Shown: piece after piece, positions 15,541-24,707 of the stretch | Numbering within the stretch: the first letter of the stretch is position 1 | Layout of the letters: the number at the start of each line of letters is the position of its first letter | Assembly (NCBI GenBank): GCA_965117035.1 | Contig: OZ220748.1 | Coordinates: 1,736,001 to 1,800,000, forward strand | Reading direction: 5' to 3' | DNA from: CAZENU01 sp965117035 | GTDB taxonomy: Bacteria > Chloroflexota > Dehalococcoidia > Lucifugimonadales > CAZENU01 | Length of the DNA: 64,000 nucleotides | Position numbers and translations under genes: made by a program | Notes under the pieces: generated by a model | Seen by the model: the letters and a program-made list of their open reading frames with translations, nothing else | What the model was told of the DNA's origin: nothing | Database searches by the model: none

Positions 15541-17862
15541 CTACGCGTCCGCCGTATCGGGAGGGTCGTTCACCTGTGGCCCTCCCGTTCGATCCTCGAA
15601 CAGGAAGCCCCTGATCGCCTCGCCGTAGCGCTGGTACAGCAGACCGCCGGCGAGCAGCAGACCGCCGAGGATCAGGAAGGCGGCCACGCGGAATCCCCGG
15701 TCGAGCGCAAAGGAGTCAAAGAGGAACAGCTTGATTATGGGTAGCGCCAGCAATCCGAGGCTGGCGAGGCGGACGGTCCTCCATCCCCTGGCGACGCCGA
15801 GCACGAGCCCGACGCTGGCGTACAGCGCCCACACGAGACTCAGCCCCAGGCTCTTCGTGTAGAAAACGGTGTCCTCGTCGGCGTCGGTCACGACGTCGTC
15901 CACCGTCGCGATGACCTCGGCGCTCAGTATCCAGAGCGTCAGGAAGTTGGCCGCGAGCAGCAGTCCCCCGACGACGTGGGTCGGGGGCAGGACGTCCGCA
16001 TCGCTCCTGGTTCTCCACACGATCGCGGCCGCGAGGTAGAGCGACGCGATGGCGGAAGCGAACGCCATGACGCGGTAGTTGAGCAGCGTGGTGTAGGGGT
16101 AGAGGTCCGTCCAGGTCTCGACCGCCAGGAGCCACAGCGCGAGGACGGCGAACACGGCCACTCCCAGCAGCCGGAGCTCGTACAGGCCCAGCCGGGATGA
16201 CAGCCAGACCAGGGCAAGGGCCTCGACGGCCCACGCGACGGCGACCCAGGAGTCCTCGAGCTGCACCGGCGCCTGCACCGTCAAGACGATGGCGCCCGCG
16301 ACGAGCAGCCCGGGGAACAGCCCGACGTCCCATTTCAGGAGGTCGTCCCTGCCGCGGTGGACAAGCCAGGCAGCGACGTAGAGCGACGCGATCACGATCG
16401 CGTGCGAGAGCATGTGGGCGTTGAGCAGCGGCGTCAGGTCTAGCTCCAGCGTGTCCGGGAGGTTCGCCAGCAGCCAGAGCACTGATAAGGCAAACGCGCC
16501 CGCAGCGGCCGGGCGCATCTGCCACGTCCGCAGCGCGAAGGACAGCCAGACGAGCACGGCGCCCTCGGCGGCCCAGGCGACGCTGAGCCAGGGGCCACCC
16601 ATCTGCACCGGGGCGGCGATCGTCAGCAGCATGATGCCGATGCCGAGAGATATCAGGCCCAGGTAGGGATGGTCCTTCGATCTCATCGTGAACAGCCAGG
16701 CGAGCAGCCCGTAGAACAGGGCGAGTCCGAGGGTGAAGGCGCCCATCCAGTCCCGCAGCTCGTCCCACATGACGAGGTAGCTCAATCCGAGGTACGACGA
16801 AGCGTTGAGGATGATGAGGGCGTAGTCGAAGGCCTGGGGTACGCGCCGCCAGAGCAGGTGGAACAGCGTCGTGGCGCCGACGAAGATGAGGAACACGGCC
16901 GTCAGGCTGGCCTGCGAGACCTCGAGGCCCGGCGAGTCCTCGTACCACCACGCGAAGGTTATCAGCGAGCCGACGAGCGCCAGGAGCGTGAGCCAACGCC
17001 AGTTGCGCACCGTGGAGAGCGCGACCACGCCCAAGTCTACGACTATGACATATAGCATGACCTGTGCGCTGGCGGAGCCGGTGAAGGCGTCCCGCGCGTC
17101 CTCGTCGGACGCGCCGATGACGAATGGGGCCAGGAACGCGCCGAATACGCCGATCAGCGCCAGCGCGATGGAGTCGTGCCGCAGCGCCAGGGCCGCCGCC
17201 GACATGCTGACGACGAACAGGAGGCCGACGGCCGGGTATACGTCGATCAGGCCGTAGAAGGCGAAGGCCGCGAATATCGCGAGGTACAGGATGGCGACGC
17301 CCCCGCCGGCCAGGGTCTGGGCGTAGACGGGGTACCTGTCGCGGAGGTACTCGCCTGCGCCGACAAGCGCGAGGCCGCCCACGATTCCCAGGACAACCCT
17401 GCCCGTCTCGTTGATCCAGTCGTTGTCGAAGGCGAGCTTCAGGAAGAAGCCGACTCCGATTATGACCGCCAGTATCCCGATCCGGGCCAGCCAGTTGCCT
17501 CCGAGGATGAGCTCCCAGTCGACCTGGAAGCGCTCTCCCGCACCAGGGGCGGCCCCGGCCGTCCCGCCCGTGGAGGCAGACGGGGCAGGGGCGGCAACCA
17601 CTGGCTGCCGTTGCACCGCCCGCTTCGGGGCGCTCGTCCTCGCCGGCCGACGAGTCTCGTAGCCGGCCAGCGTCTCGCGTATCTGCCTGACCTCGGATCG
17701 TAGCTCGTAGACCAGGGACTGAAGCTCAGCCAGCGTGAGATCGTTGTCGGGCGTTTCGTCGGCGCCCTGCGGCCTCATGGGCGAGCCGCACTGGACGCAG
17801 TAGGTGTTGGACTCGGGGTTCGAAGAGTCGCAGGCGGGGCACGGCAACAGGTCGTCCGCCAC
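15541..17862 (-). CDS. DUF2339 multi-spanning membrane protein
   Basis: A 773-residue inner-membrane protein with an N-terminal zinc ribbon (CPACDSSNPESNTYCVQCG), a short coiled coil (LTLAELQSLVYELRSEVRQIRETL), an Ala/Pro-rich linker and then more than twenty hydrophobic helices beginning at WELILGGNWLARIGILAVII, the start of the DUF2339 domain. The domain's role is unknown. GTG 17862 is the best start, since AGGAGG (17869-17874) lies 6 nt upstream and the zinc ribbon begins a few residues later. It stands alone, opposite to the neighbouring genes. Confidence 0.9.
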   Translation of the reverse strand: MADDLLPCPACDSSNPESNTYCVQCGSPMRPQGADETPDNDLTLAELQSLVYELRSEVRQIRETLAGYETRRPARTSAPKRAVQRQPVVAAPAPSASTGGTAGAAPGAGERFQVDWELILGGNWLARIGILAVIIGVGFFLKLAFDNDWINETGRVVLGIVGGLALVGAGEYLRDRYPVYAQTLAGGGVAILYLAIFAAFAFYGLIDVYPAVGLLFVVSMSAAALALRHDSIALALIGVFGAFLAPFVIGASDEDARDAFTGSASAQVMLYVIVVDLGVVALSTVRNWRWLTLLALVGSLITFAWWYEDSPGLEVSQASLTAVFLIFVGATTLFHLLWRRVPQAFDYALIILNASSYLGLSYLVMWDELRDWMGAFTLGLALFYGLLAWLFTMRSKDHPYLGLISLGIGIMLLTIAAPVQMGGPWLSVAWAAEGAVLVWLSFALRTWQMRPAAAGAFALSVLWLLANLPDTLELDLTPLLNAHMLSHAIVIASLYVAAWLVHRGRDDLLKWDVGLFPGLLVAGAIVLTVQAPVQLEDSWVAVAWAVEALALVWLSSRLGLYELRLLGVAVFAVLALWLLAVETWTDLYPYTTLLNYRVMAFASAIASLYLAAAIVWRTRSDADVLPPTHVVGGLLLAANFLTLWILSAEVIATVDDVVTDADEDTVFYTKSLGLSLVWALYASVGLVLGVARGWRTVRLASLGLLALPIIKLFLFDSFALDRGFRVAAFLILGGLLLAGGLLYQRYGEAIRGFLFEDRTGGPQVNDPPDTADA

Positions 17863-18045
17863 TGTTCGCCTCCTGATGCTGGCCGGGGAGCCGTGCCACG
17901 TGTGTCCGCACGGGCATCGGCCGTCGAGTTGTGACACTGGACCCGGCTGACGCCGCATTGACGCAGACGCGACCCTGGGGCGACACTACCACGACTCGAC
18001 GCGGCGGGCAACGTGGATGCCGGCCCATGCGAAGGAGGTCCAGCT

Positions 18046-18438
18046 TTGGTTGTGCTGATGGCGGGAGCCGGTGGGCTGCTGGGTGCGGTGCTGCGCTACC
18101 TCGTGGCGACGTGGGTCCAGGGCGGCGTCAGCGGCGGGTTTCCGTACGGGACGCTCGCGGTGAACGCGGCGGGTTGCCTGGCGATCGGCCTGATCGCCGG
18201 GTACGCGGAGGCGCGACAGCCGTTGAGCGCGGAGGCGCAGGCGTTCGTCGTGGTCGGCGTGCTGGGCGGCTTCACGACGTTCTCCGCATTTGGCATCGAC
18301 ACGATCCGGCTGGTCCGGGACGGGGCGTACCTGGCCGGGGCGGCCAACGTGTTCCTGCAGGTCGCCGTGGGGCTGGCCGCGGTCGCCGTCGGCCTGTACC
18401 TCGCGCAGTGGGCGTACGAGAGGCTCGCGGCCGGGTAG
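18046..18438 (+). CDS. crcB: CrcB/Fluc fluoride channel
   Basis: A small fluoride-specific ion channel of about 130 residues with four membrane helices; Fluc proteins work as antiparallel dimers that let toxic fluoride leave the cell. Marks are GAVLRYLVATWV, FPYGTLAVNAAGCLAIGLI and the pore motif GGFTTFSAFGIDT containing the phenylalanine and threonine track. TTG 18046 is preferred, with GGAGG 7 nt before it; GTG 18052 and ATG 18058 are alternatives. No crcB fluoride riboswitch was recognised upstream. Confidence 0.92.
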   Translation: MVVLMAGAGGLLGAVLRYLVATWVQGGVSGGFPYGTLAVNAAGCLAIGLIAGYAEARQPLSAEAQAFVVVGVLGGFTTFSAFGIDTIRLVRDGAYLAGAANVFLQVAVGLAAVAVGLYLAQWAYERLAAG

Positions 18439-18517
18439 TAGACGACGATGGCCGAGGGTCGTGCCTCGTGTGAATGCGAAGGTCGGCTTGCAGGGACGGG
18501 ATTCACCCTCACCCCAG

Positions 18518-18540
18518 CCCTCTCCCGTCGAGGGAGAGGG
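18518..18540. terminator. perfect hairpin between convergent crcB and ychF
   Basis: A 9-bp stem (CCCTCTCCC pairing with GGGAGAGGG) with a 5-nt loop sits between two convergent genes and could stop transcription from both sides. A related palindrome occurs near 58853-58878, so it may instead be a dispersed repeat that doubles as a terminator. No long T-run follows. Confidence 0.5.
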
Positions 18541-18587
18541 GGTAATGCACGCCTCTCTCCGCGGGAGCGACGGACCGGGTAGGCTGC

Positions 18588-19658
18588 TCAGACGCTGAAG
18601 AGGATGTTGACCACGTCGCCCTCCTGGACTACGTAGCTCCTGCCCTCGCTGCGGAGTAGGCCGCGGCTACGGGCCTCGCGTGTGCTACCGCACTCCAGCA
18701 GGTCGTCGGCGCCGATGACCTCGGCCCTGATGAAGCCGCGCTCGAAGTCGGAGTGGATGCCGCCGGCGGCCTCCGCGGCCGCTGTGCCGCGTTGGACGAT
18801 CCACGACCTGACCTCGTTATCGTTGCCTGTGAAGAAGGCGATCATGTCCGCGGCGTCGAGGACGGCCCTTGCCATCGTCTCGAGGGCGGGCGCGCCGGCG
18901 TCCATGCCCTCCCGCATCTCGGCCTCCTCGTCGGGGTCGAGCTGCGCCAGCTCCATCTCCAGCGCGCCGGATATCGCGGCCACTGGGACGCCTTTCCCCA
19001 ACGCCGTGCGCACGGTGTCCGAGACAACCCCCCCGGCCCAACCTTCGGCGGTGTTCAGCACGACGACGGCCGGCTTTGAGGTCACCAGGCCGAAGCCGCC
19101 GAGGAGTCGCGACTCTTCTTCGGTGAGCCGCTGGTCCGCTACTGCGACGCCGCCTTCGAGTCCATCCTTGACCCGCAGGACGAGCGCCCGCTCGCGGTCG
19201 AGAGCGTCGCGCTCGGCGGCCCTGAGTCCCTTGGAGCCCTCCGCGATGCGCGCGAGGCGCCGTTCCAGGATGCCGGCGTCGTTGAGCGCGAGCTCGAGCA
19301 GGGCCTCCTCGGCGTCCCGCGCGGGGCCCGCGCCGTCGGCGTCGCCATCGTCGAACGCGCGCACGACGATGGCGAGGGCGTCGACGGACTGGAGGTCGTT
19401 CAGCGCCGCCGGGGCGACGAGGCCGCCGGAGCGGTCGGCGGACGACGGCGCGTCCACGTAGCCGATCTCGGCGGCCACCGTGCGCCTGGGTTGGAACACG
19501 CCCGCCAGCGCGTCGATTCGGGGGTCGGGGACCCTGGCGACGCCCACGTTGGTCCTGGCTTCGCCGCCATATGCCGCCAGGTCGGCCGAGCCGCGCGTCG
19601 CCGCGTTGAAGACGGTCGTCTTGCCGGACTGGGGCAGACCGACGATGCCTACGTTCAT
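18588..19658 (-). CDS. ychF: YchF/OLA1-family ribosome-associated ATPase
   Basis: A 356-residue P-loop protein of the Obg-related YchF family, which hydrolyses ATP and associates with ribosomes. The start is MNVGIVGLPQSGKTTVFNA (G1). The usual NKxD guanine motif is replaced by LNTAEGW, the NxxE form that gives ATP preference. A coiled-coil middle domain and the C-terminal TGS domain (GIHSDFERGFIRAEVIGADD, then VVQEGDVVNILF) complete the fold. Length is as expected for the family. It converges with crcB. Confidence 0.93.
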   Translation of the reverse strand: MNVGIVGLPQSGKTTVFNAATRGSADLAAYGGEARTNVGVARVPDPRIDALAGVFQPRRTVAAEIGYVDAPSSADRSGGLVAPAALNDLQSVDALAIVVRAFDDGDADGAGPARDAEEALLELALNDAGILERRLARIAEGSKGLRAAERDALDRERALVLRVKDGLEGGVAVADQRLTEEESRLLGGFGLVTSKPAVVVLNTAEGWAGGVVSDTVRTALGKGVPVAAISGALEMELAQLDPDEEAEMREGMDAGAPALETMARAVLDAADMIAFFTGNDNEVRSWIVQRGTAAAEAAGGIHSDFERGFIRAEVIGADDLLECGSTREARSRGLLRSEGRSYVVQEGDVVNILFSV

Positions 19659-19712
19659 GAGCGGTATCCGGTTGCCCGCGCTACCGCGTGGTCAAGCGCC
19701 TTTCGCGGCGCT

Positions 19713-20054
19713 TCAGCGGGCGGACTGTTCGTCGTCATCCAGGCGGTAGTCGCCCTCGATCACCTTGCCGTCCTGGCCTCCCCCGTCCGAGCGGATGCCG
19801 AGGTGCTCCATCAGGACCCGTCGGGGTACCGACGCGAAGAAGACCACGACCGCGACGAACAGCAGGACGAGGTCGTCGAGCTGTCCGAGCGCTGGTATGA
19901 TGTCCGGCAGAAAATCGAATGGGAGGGCTACGTAGACGACGGCGGCGGGCAGGATCAGCTTCGCGGCGAGCGGGACCCGCCGGTCCCGGATCAAGGCGAA
20001 CACCAGCCGGGCCAAACCCCGTATGCCCGTAGCCAGCAAGAGCTGTCTGATCAT
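19713..20054 (-). CDS. YkvA-family (DUF1232) membrane protein
   Basis: A 113-residue protein with the DUF1232 core AAKLILPAAVVYVALPFDFL followed by PDIIPALGQLDDLVLLFVAV, forming two hydrophobic segments around a conserved PFDxLPDxxP...G..DD motif. The function of this family is unknown. It is divergent from holA, with 63 bp between the starts. Confidence 0.87.
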   Translation of the reverse strand: MIRQLLLATGIRGLARLVFALIRDRRVPLAAKLILPAAVVYVALPFDFLPDIIPALGQLDDLVLLFVAVVVFFASVPRRVLMEHLGIRSDGGGQDGKVIEGDYRLDDDEQSAR

Positions 20055-20117
20055 GATGGACGAGCCCCCTAACCCGTACGACGATTATACCGGCCTGCGC
20101 GCCTGGGGCGAAACCGC

Positions 20118-21140
20118 GTGATCCACCTGCTATACGGCGACGACGAGTTCTCCATCTCCGAGACGGTCGCGTCCGCCAGGGAATCGGTCGAGCCGCCCGA
20201 CCTGAGGGACGTCAACATAACGGTGCTGGACGGGCCGTCGATCGCCTTCGACGAGCTGCGGGCCACCTGCGACACCGTGCCGTTCCTGGCCGAGAAGCGC
20301 ATGGTAATCGTCAACGGCCTGCTGGGGCAGTTCGAGCGGCGCCGGGGCGCCGGGTCGACGCCGGCCCGCGAGCAGGCGCCGCGCAAGCTGGACGGCTGGG
20401 AAGGGCTGGGCGAGTACCTGCCGCAGGTCCCGGAGACGACCAGCCTGATATTCGTGGATGGGCCGCTGGGGCGCTCGAACCCGCTGCTGGGCGCCGTCAC
20501 GCCGCACGCCAGGGTCCTGACCTTCGCGGTGCCGAACGACCGGGGCGTCGCGCGGTGGGTGAGCGACAGGGCCGCCAGCCGGGCAATACCGATCGAGCCC
20601 GCGGCCGTCGACGCCCTGGCCGGCGCGATCGGAGGCGACCTTCGCGTCGTCGCGGGAGAGCTGGAGAAGCTGGCGGTCTACCGCGCGGGGGAGCCGATCC
20701 GTCGCGAGGACGTGGACGAGATGGTGTCCTACGCGCGCGAGGCGAGCATCTTCGCCGCGGTGGACGCGATGGTGGAGGGACGGCTCGACGCGGCCCTGTC
20801 GGCGTCGCACCAGCTACTGAGGATGGGGCGCCCGCCCGCGTTCATCCTCGCGATGGTGGCGCGCCAGGTGAGGCTGCTGATCCTCGCCAAGGATCTGAAG
20901 GAGCGGGGCGTGCCGCCGGCGGAGCACGGCAAGCGTCTCGGCCTGTCCGGCTACCCGCTCAGGAAGACCATGGAGCAGGAGCGGGGCTTCACGGCCGACC
21001 GCCTGGCCCACGTGCACCGCAAGCTGCTGGAGGCCGACGTCCTGCTCAAGACCACCGGGACCGACGAGGAGACGGTGCTCGACCTGCTCGTCACCGAAGT
21101 CGCGGCCGGGTCCGCGAGCGGCCGGACCGCCCGAGCTTGA
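20118..21140 (+). CDS. holA: DNA polymerase III subunit delta
   Basis: A 340-residue clamp-loader delta subunit. It opens with MIHLLYGDDEFSISETVASA, the typical holA start (GxDxxxI), followed by the AAA+-like domain with no Walker A and the C-terminal collar domain (GRLDAALSASHQLLRMGRPP, then ILAMVARQVRLLILAKDLKE). Delta opens the beta sliding clamp in the replisome. Length fits the family. A strong promoter for clpC lies just downstream. Confidence 0.9.
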   Translation: MIHLLYGDDEFSISETVASARESVEPPDLRDVNITVLDGPSIAFDELRATCDTVPFLAEKRMVIVNGLLGQFERRRGAGSTPAREQAPRKLDGWEGLGEYLPQVPETTSLIFVDGPLGRSNPLLGAVTPHARVLTFAVPNDRGVARWVSDRAASRAIPIEPAAVDALAGAIGGDLRVVAGELEKLAVYRAGEPIRREDVDEMVSYAREASIFAAVDAMVEGRLDAALSASHQLLRMGRPPAFILAMVARQVRLLILAKDLKERGVPPAEHGKRLGLSGYPLRKTMEQERGFTADRLAHVHRKLLEADVLLKTTGTDEETVLDLLVTEVAAGSASGRTARA

Positions 21141-21196
21141 TGTCCACGTTCGGAGAGATCGGGTAACCTGAGTTGATACACTACGGCGCAACTCTA

Positions 21197-21225
21197 TTGA
21201 CAATATAGGCTCAGCAAGATATAGT
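21197..21225 (+). promoter_or_regulatory. sigma-70-type promoter of clpC
   Basis: TTGACA at 21197-21202 and TATAGT at 21220-21225 are separated by exactly 17 bp. The clpC start codon lies 65 bp further on. I see no CtsR direct repeat or CIRCE element beside it. Confidence 0.7.
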
Positions 21226-21290
21226 CTTCATACGGGGCCCGCGATACGGGTCTCGAACGCCGAGTCCCTCGGCGCGCAGGTGAAGACAAT

Positions 21291-23732
21291 ATGGTGCTGA
21301 GGCCCGAAGAGTTTACCGAGCAGGCCCGCGAGGTGCTGGGCAGGTCGCAGGAGATGGTCCGGCGCCACCGCCATAGCCAGTGGGACGTCGAGCACGTGCT
21401 GATGGCGCTGCTGGAGCGGGACGACGGAGTCCCCGCCGACGTTCTGAACGAGATCGGCGTGTCCGTGCCCGACATGCGGTCGCGGCTCGACGAGCTGCTG
21501 GATGCCGCGCCCAAGGTCGCCTACGAGTCGACACAGATATTCGTGACGCCGCGGGCCGCGAAGGCCCTGGAGCGGGCCAACGTAGAGGCGAAGCGGCTTG
21601 GCGACGACTTCATCGGCTCGGAGCATCTCCTGGTCGCGATAGTCCAGGGAGACGACGGCGACGCGGCCAGGGTGCTCTCCGAGTTCGGCGTCGACCTGGA
21701 GAAGGTGTACAAGGCGCTGCAGGCCGTTCGCGGGGAGCACCGCGTGACGGACGAACGGGCGGAGAGCCGCTACCGCTCACTGGACCGGTTCAGCGTCGAT
21801 CTGACGGATCTCGCCCGCCGGGGGAAGCTGGACCCGGTGATCGGCCGCGACGCCGAGGTCTCGCGGGCGATGCAGACGCTGATCCGCCGGACGAAGAACA
21901 ACCCTGTGCTGATCGGAGGCGCGGGCGTGGGCAAGACGGCCATAGTGGAGGGACTGGCCCAGCGCATCGCCTCCGGGGACGTGCCGGAGGAGCTTGCCGG
22001 CAGGCGGGTGCTGGCGCTGGACATAGGCTCCATGGTGGCAGGGAGCAAGTTCCGCGGCGAGTTCGAGGAGCGCCTGAAGGGCGTCCTGGACGAGATACGG
22101 CAGGCGCAGGGCGAGATCATCCTGTTCATCGACGAGCTGCACACCGTCGTGGGAGCGGGCGCGGCCGAGGGAGCCGTCGACGCCAGCAACATGATGAAGC
22201 CGGCGCTGGCCCGCGGGGAGCTGCAGGCGATCGGAGCGACCACCGAGGACGAGTACCGCAAGCACATCGAGAAGGACTCGGCGCTGGAGAGGCGGTTCCA
22301 GCCGGTCCTCGTCGAGGAGCCCGACGCCGAGACGGCCGTCGAGATGCTGACGGCGCTGCGCCCCCGGTACGAGTCCCACCATAAGGTCTCAGTCTCGGAC
22401 GAGGCGCTGGAGGCGGCAGTCCGCCTGAGCCAGAGGTACATCACGGGGCGTCTGCTCCCGGACAAGGCGATCGACCTGCTGGACGAGGCCGCGAGCCGGA
22501 TGCGGATCGAGGGCCAGAGCATGCCGAGCAGCCTGAAGCAGAAGGAGGCCCGGCTGCGGCACGTCGAGGACGAGGAAGAGGCGGCCGCCCAGCGCGGAGA
22601 CTACGAGCGGGCGGCCGAGCTGCGCTCCCAGGGCATCCGCCTGCGGGACGAGTGCCGGCGGGAGCGGGAAGAACTGCCCGACAAGAGAGACGACATGGCG
22701 GTCCAGTCGGACGACATCGCGAGCCTCATCACGAGCTGGACGGGCATCCCGGTCGACCGGCTGCTGGAGAGCGAGGCGGAGCGGCTGCTCCACATCGAGG
22801 AGCGGCTGCACGAGCGCATCGTCGGCCAGGACGCCGCCGTCACGGCCGTGTCGGACGCGATCAGGCGGGCGAGGGCGGGGCTGAGCGACCCGGACCGGCC
22901 CATCGGGAGTTTCATCTTTCTCGGGCCTACGGGCGTCGGCAAGACTCATCTCGCGCGGGCCCTGGCCGAGTACCTGTTCGACGACGAGCAGAACATGGTC
23001 CGCGTCGACATGTCGGAGTACATGGAGAATCACACGGTGTCGCGGCTGATCGGCGCGCCGCCCGGTTACGTCGGCTACGACGAGGGAGGGCAGCTGACCG
23101 AGGCGGTACGGCGCAGGCCGTTCCGAGTCGTGCTGTTCGACGAGATCGAAAAGGCCCATCCGGACGTCGCCAACGTGCTGCTGCAGATCCTGGAGGACGG
23201 CCGGCTCACCGATGGACACGGCCGCACGGTGGACTTCCGGAACACGCTGATCGTCATGACGAGCAACCTCGGTACGGGCGAGACGGGCCGGGAGCCGATG
23301 GGATTCGTGCGCGAGGACGGCGCCAACGGCTCGTCCAGCGGGCTGCGGTCGTCGATCGAGGACGCGTTGAAGAAGGCGTTCAGGCCTGAGTTCCTGAACC
23401 GGATAGACGAAGTGGTCGTCTTCGACCCGCTTTCGCAGGCGCAGATCGAGGACATCGTCGACATCGAGATGCGGGGAGTGGAGGGCAGGCTGGAGGCCCA
23501 CGGCATAGCCATAGAGCTGACGGAGTCGGCCCGGGCATGGCTGGCGCGCGAGGGGTTCGATCCCGTGTACGGCGTGAGGCCATTGCGCCGGACGATACAG
23601 CGCCACGTGGAGAACCCGCTGTCGAAGCGGATATTGGCGGGGGAGTTTTCCGAAGGCGGGCGCGTGGTCTCGGACGCCGGAGCCGACGGCCTGGTCTTCA
23701 CAACCGCGCCCGCAATCGGTGCTTTTGCCTAG
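21291..23732 (+). CDS. clpC: ClpC-type AAA+ unfoldase
   Basis: An 813-residue Hsp100 ATPase. The N-domain starts at RPEEFTEQAREVLGRSQEMV with two Clp_N repeats; AAA-1 has Walker A GGAGVGKTA near residue 210 and Walker B IILFIDELHT; a short UVR-like middle segment (RHVEDEEEAAAQRGDYERAA) takes the place of the long ClpB M-domain; AAA-2 has Walker A GPTGVGKTH near 545 and RVVLFDEIEKAHP. The short middle domain indicates ClpC rather than ClpB. The protein unfolds substrates for ClpP or refolds them. It is transcribed alone from the promoter at 21197. Confidence 0.92.
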   Translation: MVLRPEEFTEQAREVLGRSQEMVRRHRHSQWDVEHVLMALLERDDGVPADVLNEIGVSVPDMRSRLDELLDAAPKVAYESTQIFVTPRAAKALERANVEAKRLGDDFIGSEHLLVAIVQGDDGDAARVLSEFGVDLEKVYKALQAVRGEHRVTDERAESRYRSLDRFSVDLTDLARRGKLDPVIGRDAEVSRAMQTLIRRTKNNPVLIGGAGVGKTAIVEGLAQRIASGDVPEELAGRRVLALDIGSMVAGSKFRGEFEERLKGVLDEIRQAQGEIILFIDELHTVVGAGAAEGAVDASNMMKPALARGELQAIGATTEDEYRKHIEKDSALERRFQPVLVEEPDAETAVEMLTALRPRYESHHKVSVSDEALEAAVRLSQRYITGRLLPDKAIDLLDEAASRMRIEGQSMPSSLKQKEARLRHVEDEEEAAAQRGDYERAAELRSQGIRLRDECRREREELPDKRDDMAVQSDDIASLITSWTGIPVDRLLESEAERLLHIEERLHERIVGQDAAVTAVSDAIRRARAGLSDPDRPIGSFIFLGPTGVGKTHLARALAEYLFDDEQNMVRVDMSEYMENHTVSRLIGAPPGYVGYDEGGQLTEAVRRRPFRVVLFDEIEKAHPDVANVLLQILEDGRLTDGHGRTVDFRNTLIVMTSNLGTGETGREPMGFVREDGANGSSSGLRSSIEDALKKAFRPEFLNRIDEVVVFDPLSQAQIEDIVDIEMRGVEGRLEAHGIAIELTESARAWLAREGFDPVYGVRPLRRTIQRHVENPLSKRILAGEFSEGGRVVSDAGADGLVFTTAPAIGAFA

Positions 23733-23868
23733 CGGAGACATGGGTCGACCATGCTATTCTGAGGGTAGCTGTTCAGGAGTGGCGCGGCCCGGTCGCCGGC
23801 GTGGACTACGGGCGCGGGCGGGGCCTCGTACGACGTGAGCAGCCAGTACCGCACCTGGGGCCAGGGAC

Positions 23869-24510
23869 TTGATCTCAGAGAGCAGCCAGCCCGCAGACAA
23901 ACCGATGCTCCCCTCGGGCCCACCAATAGTGTCCTGGCTGTCCGAGCAGATGGCGGACCGTACGCACCGCCTGCAGATCATCGCGCTGCTGGTCGGGCTC
24001 GGCCTCGTCGGCGCCGTGACGATGGCGTGGCTCGTGGGCGTCAACATCGCGGACGCCGAGTACTGGAAGGCGCTGGGCTATCCGGGCGTGCTGATCGTCA
24101 GCTTCGTGGGCGCGGCCGGCCTGGTGCTCCCGGTGCCCGGCCTTGCGGCGGTCTGCGGAGCGGGCGGCCTCGAGCTCAACGTCCTGGGCGTGGGCCTGCT
24201 CGCGGGCATCGGCAACACGGTCGGGGAGCTGACCGGCTACGCCATCGGCTATGGCGGCAGGTCGGTGGTCGAGCGGCGTGGGTTCTACGCTACCCTGAAG
24301 GCGTGGATGGAGCGACGAGGCGCGCTGATTATCTTCGTCGCGTCCGCGATACCGAACCCCCTGTTCGACCTGATCGGCATCGCGGCCGGCGGTACGCGCT
24401 ATCCGGTCGGGCGATTCCTGATCGTTGTGGCGGCGGGCAGCATCATCAAGAACATCACGGTGGCGTGGGCGTGCAGCCTTGGCGTCGAGCTGCTCCCCTG
24501 GCAGTTCTGA
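23869..24510 (+). CDS. VTT-domain (SNARE-associated/DedA-like) membrane protein
   Basis: A 213-residue inner-membrane protein. After a first helix (IIALLVGLGLVGAVTMAWLV) it carries the VTT core: the re-entrant GVLIVSFVGAAGLVLPVPG and GLLAGIGNTVGELTGYAIGY, then the amphipathic LKAWMERRGALIIFVASAIP with conserved Pro-Asn, and a final helix. These proteins are linked to phospholipid flipping and membrane homeostasis. The true start may be ATG at 23950 (MADRTHRLQ). It lies directly before the tRNA-Asn where the accessory island begins. Confidence 0.83.
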   Translation: MISESSQPADKPMLPSGPPIVSWLSEQMADRTHRLQIIALLVGLGLVGAVTMAWLVGVNIADAEYWKALGYPGVLIVSFVGAAGLVLPVPGLAAVCGAGGLELNVLGVGLLAGIGNTVGELTGYAIGYGGRSVVERRGFYATLKAWMERRGALIIFVASAIPNPLFDLIGIAAGGTRYPVGRFLIVVAAGSIIKNITVAWACSLGVELLPWQF

Positions 24511-24632
24511 CCACCGATTCCGACCGAGGCTCCGCCAGGGGAGCGTGGCGGCCTTGTCTGGCCCGAAATCCCGATGCTAGAATTGACTTCGCGGCAGCCG
24601 TCGGCTGCTCACGTTCTGGCTTCCCGAAGCGC

Positions 24633-24707
24633 TCCGCAGTAGCTCAGTGGTAGAGCGGTCGGCTGTTAACCGATTGGTCGTAGGTTCGAATCCTACCTGC
24701 GGAGCCA
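24633..24707 (+). tRNA. tRNA-Asn (GTT), integration site of the island
   Basis: Acceptor TCCGCAG pairs with CTGCGGA, followed by G and an encoded CCA. The anticodon stem holds the loop CTGTTAA, giving GTT. Its 3' end directly abuts the reading frame of a large serine recombinase on the other strand, whose frame runs on through the tRNA. The tRNA itself remains complete. Confidence 0.94.
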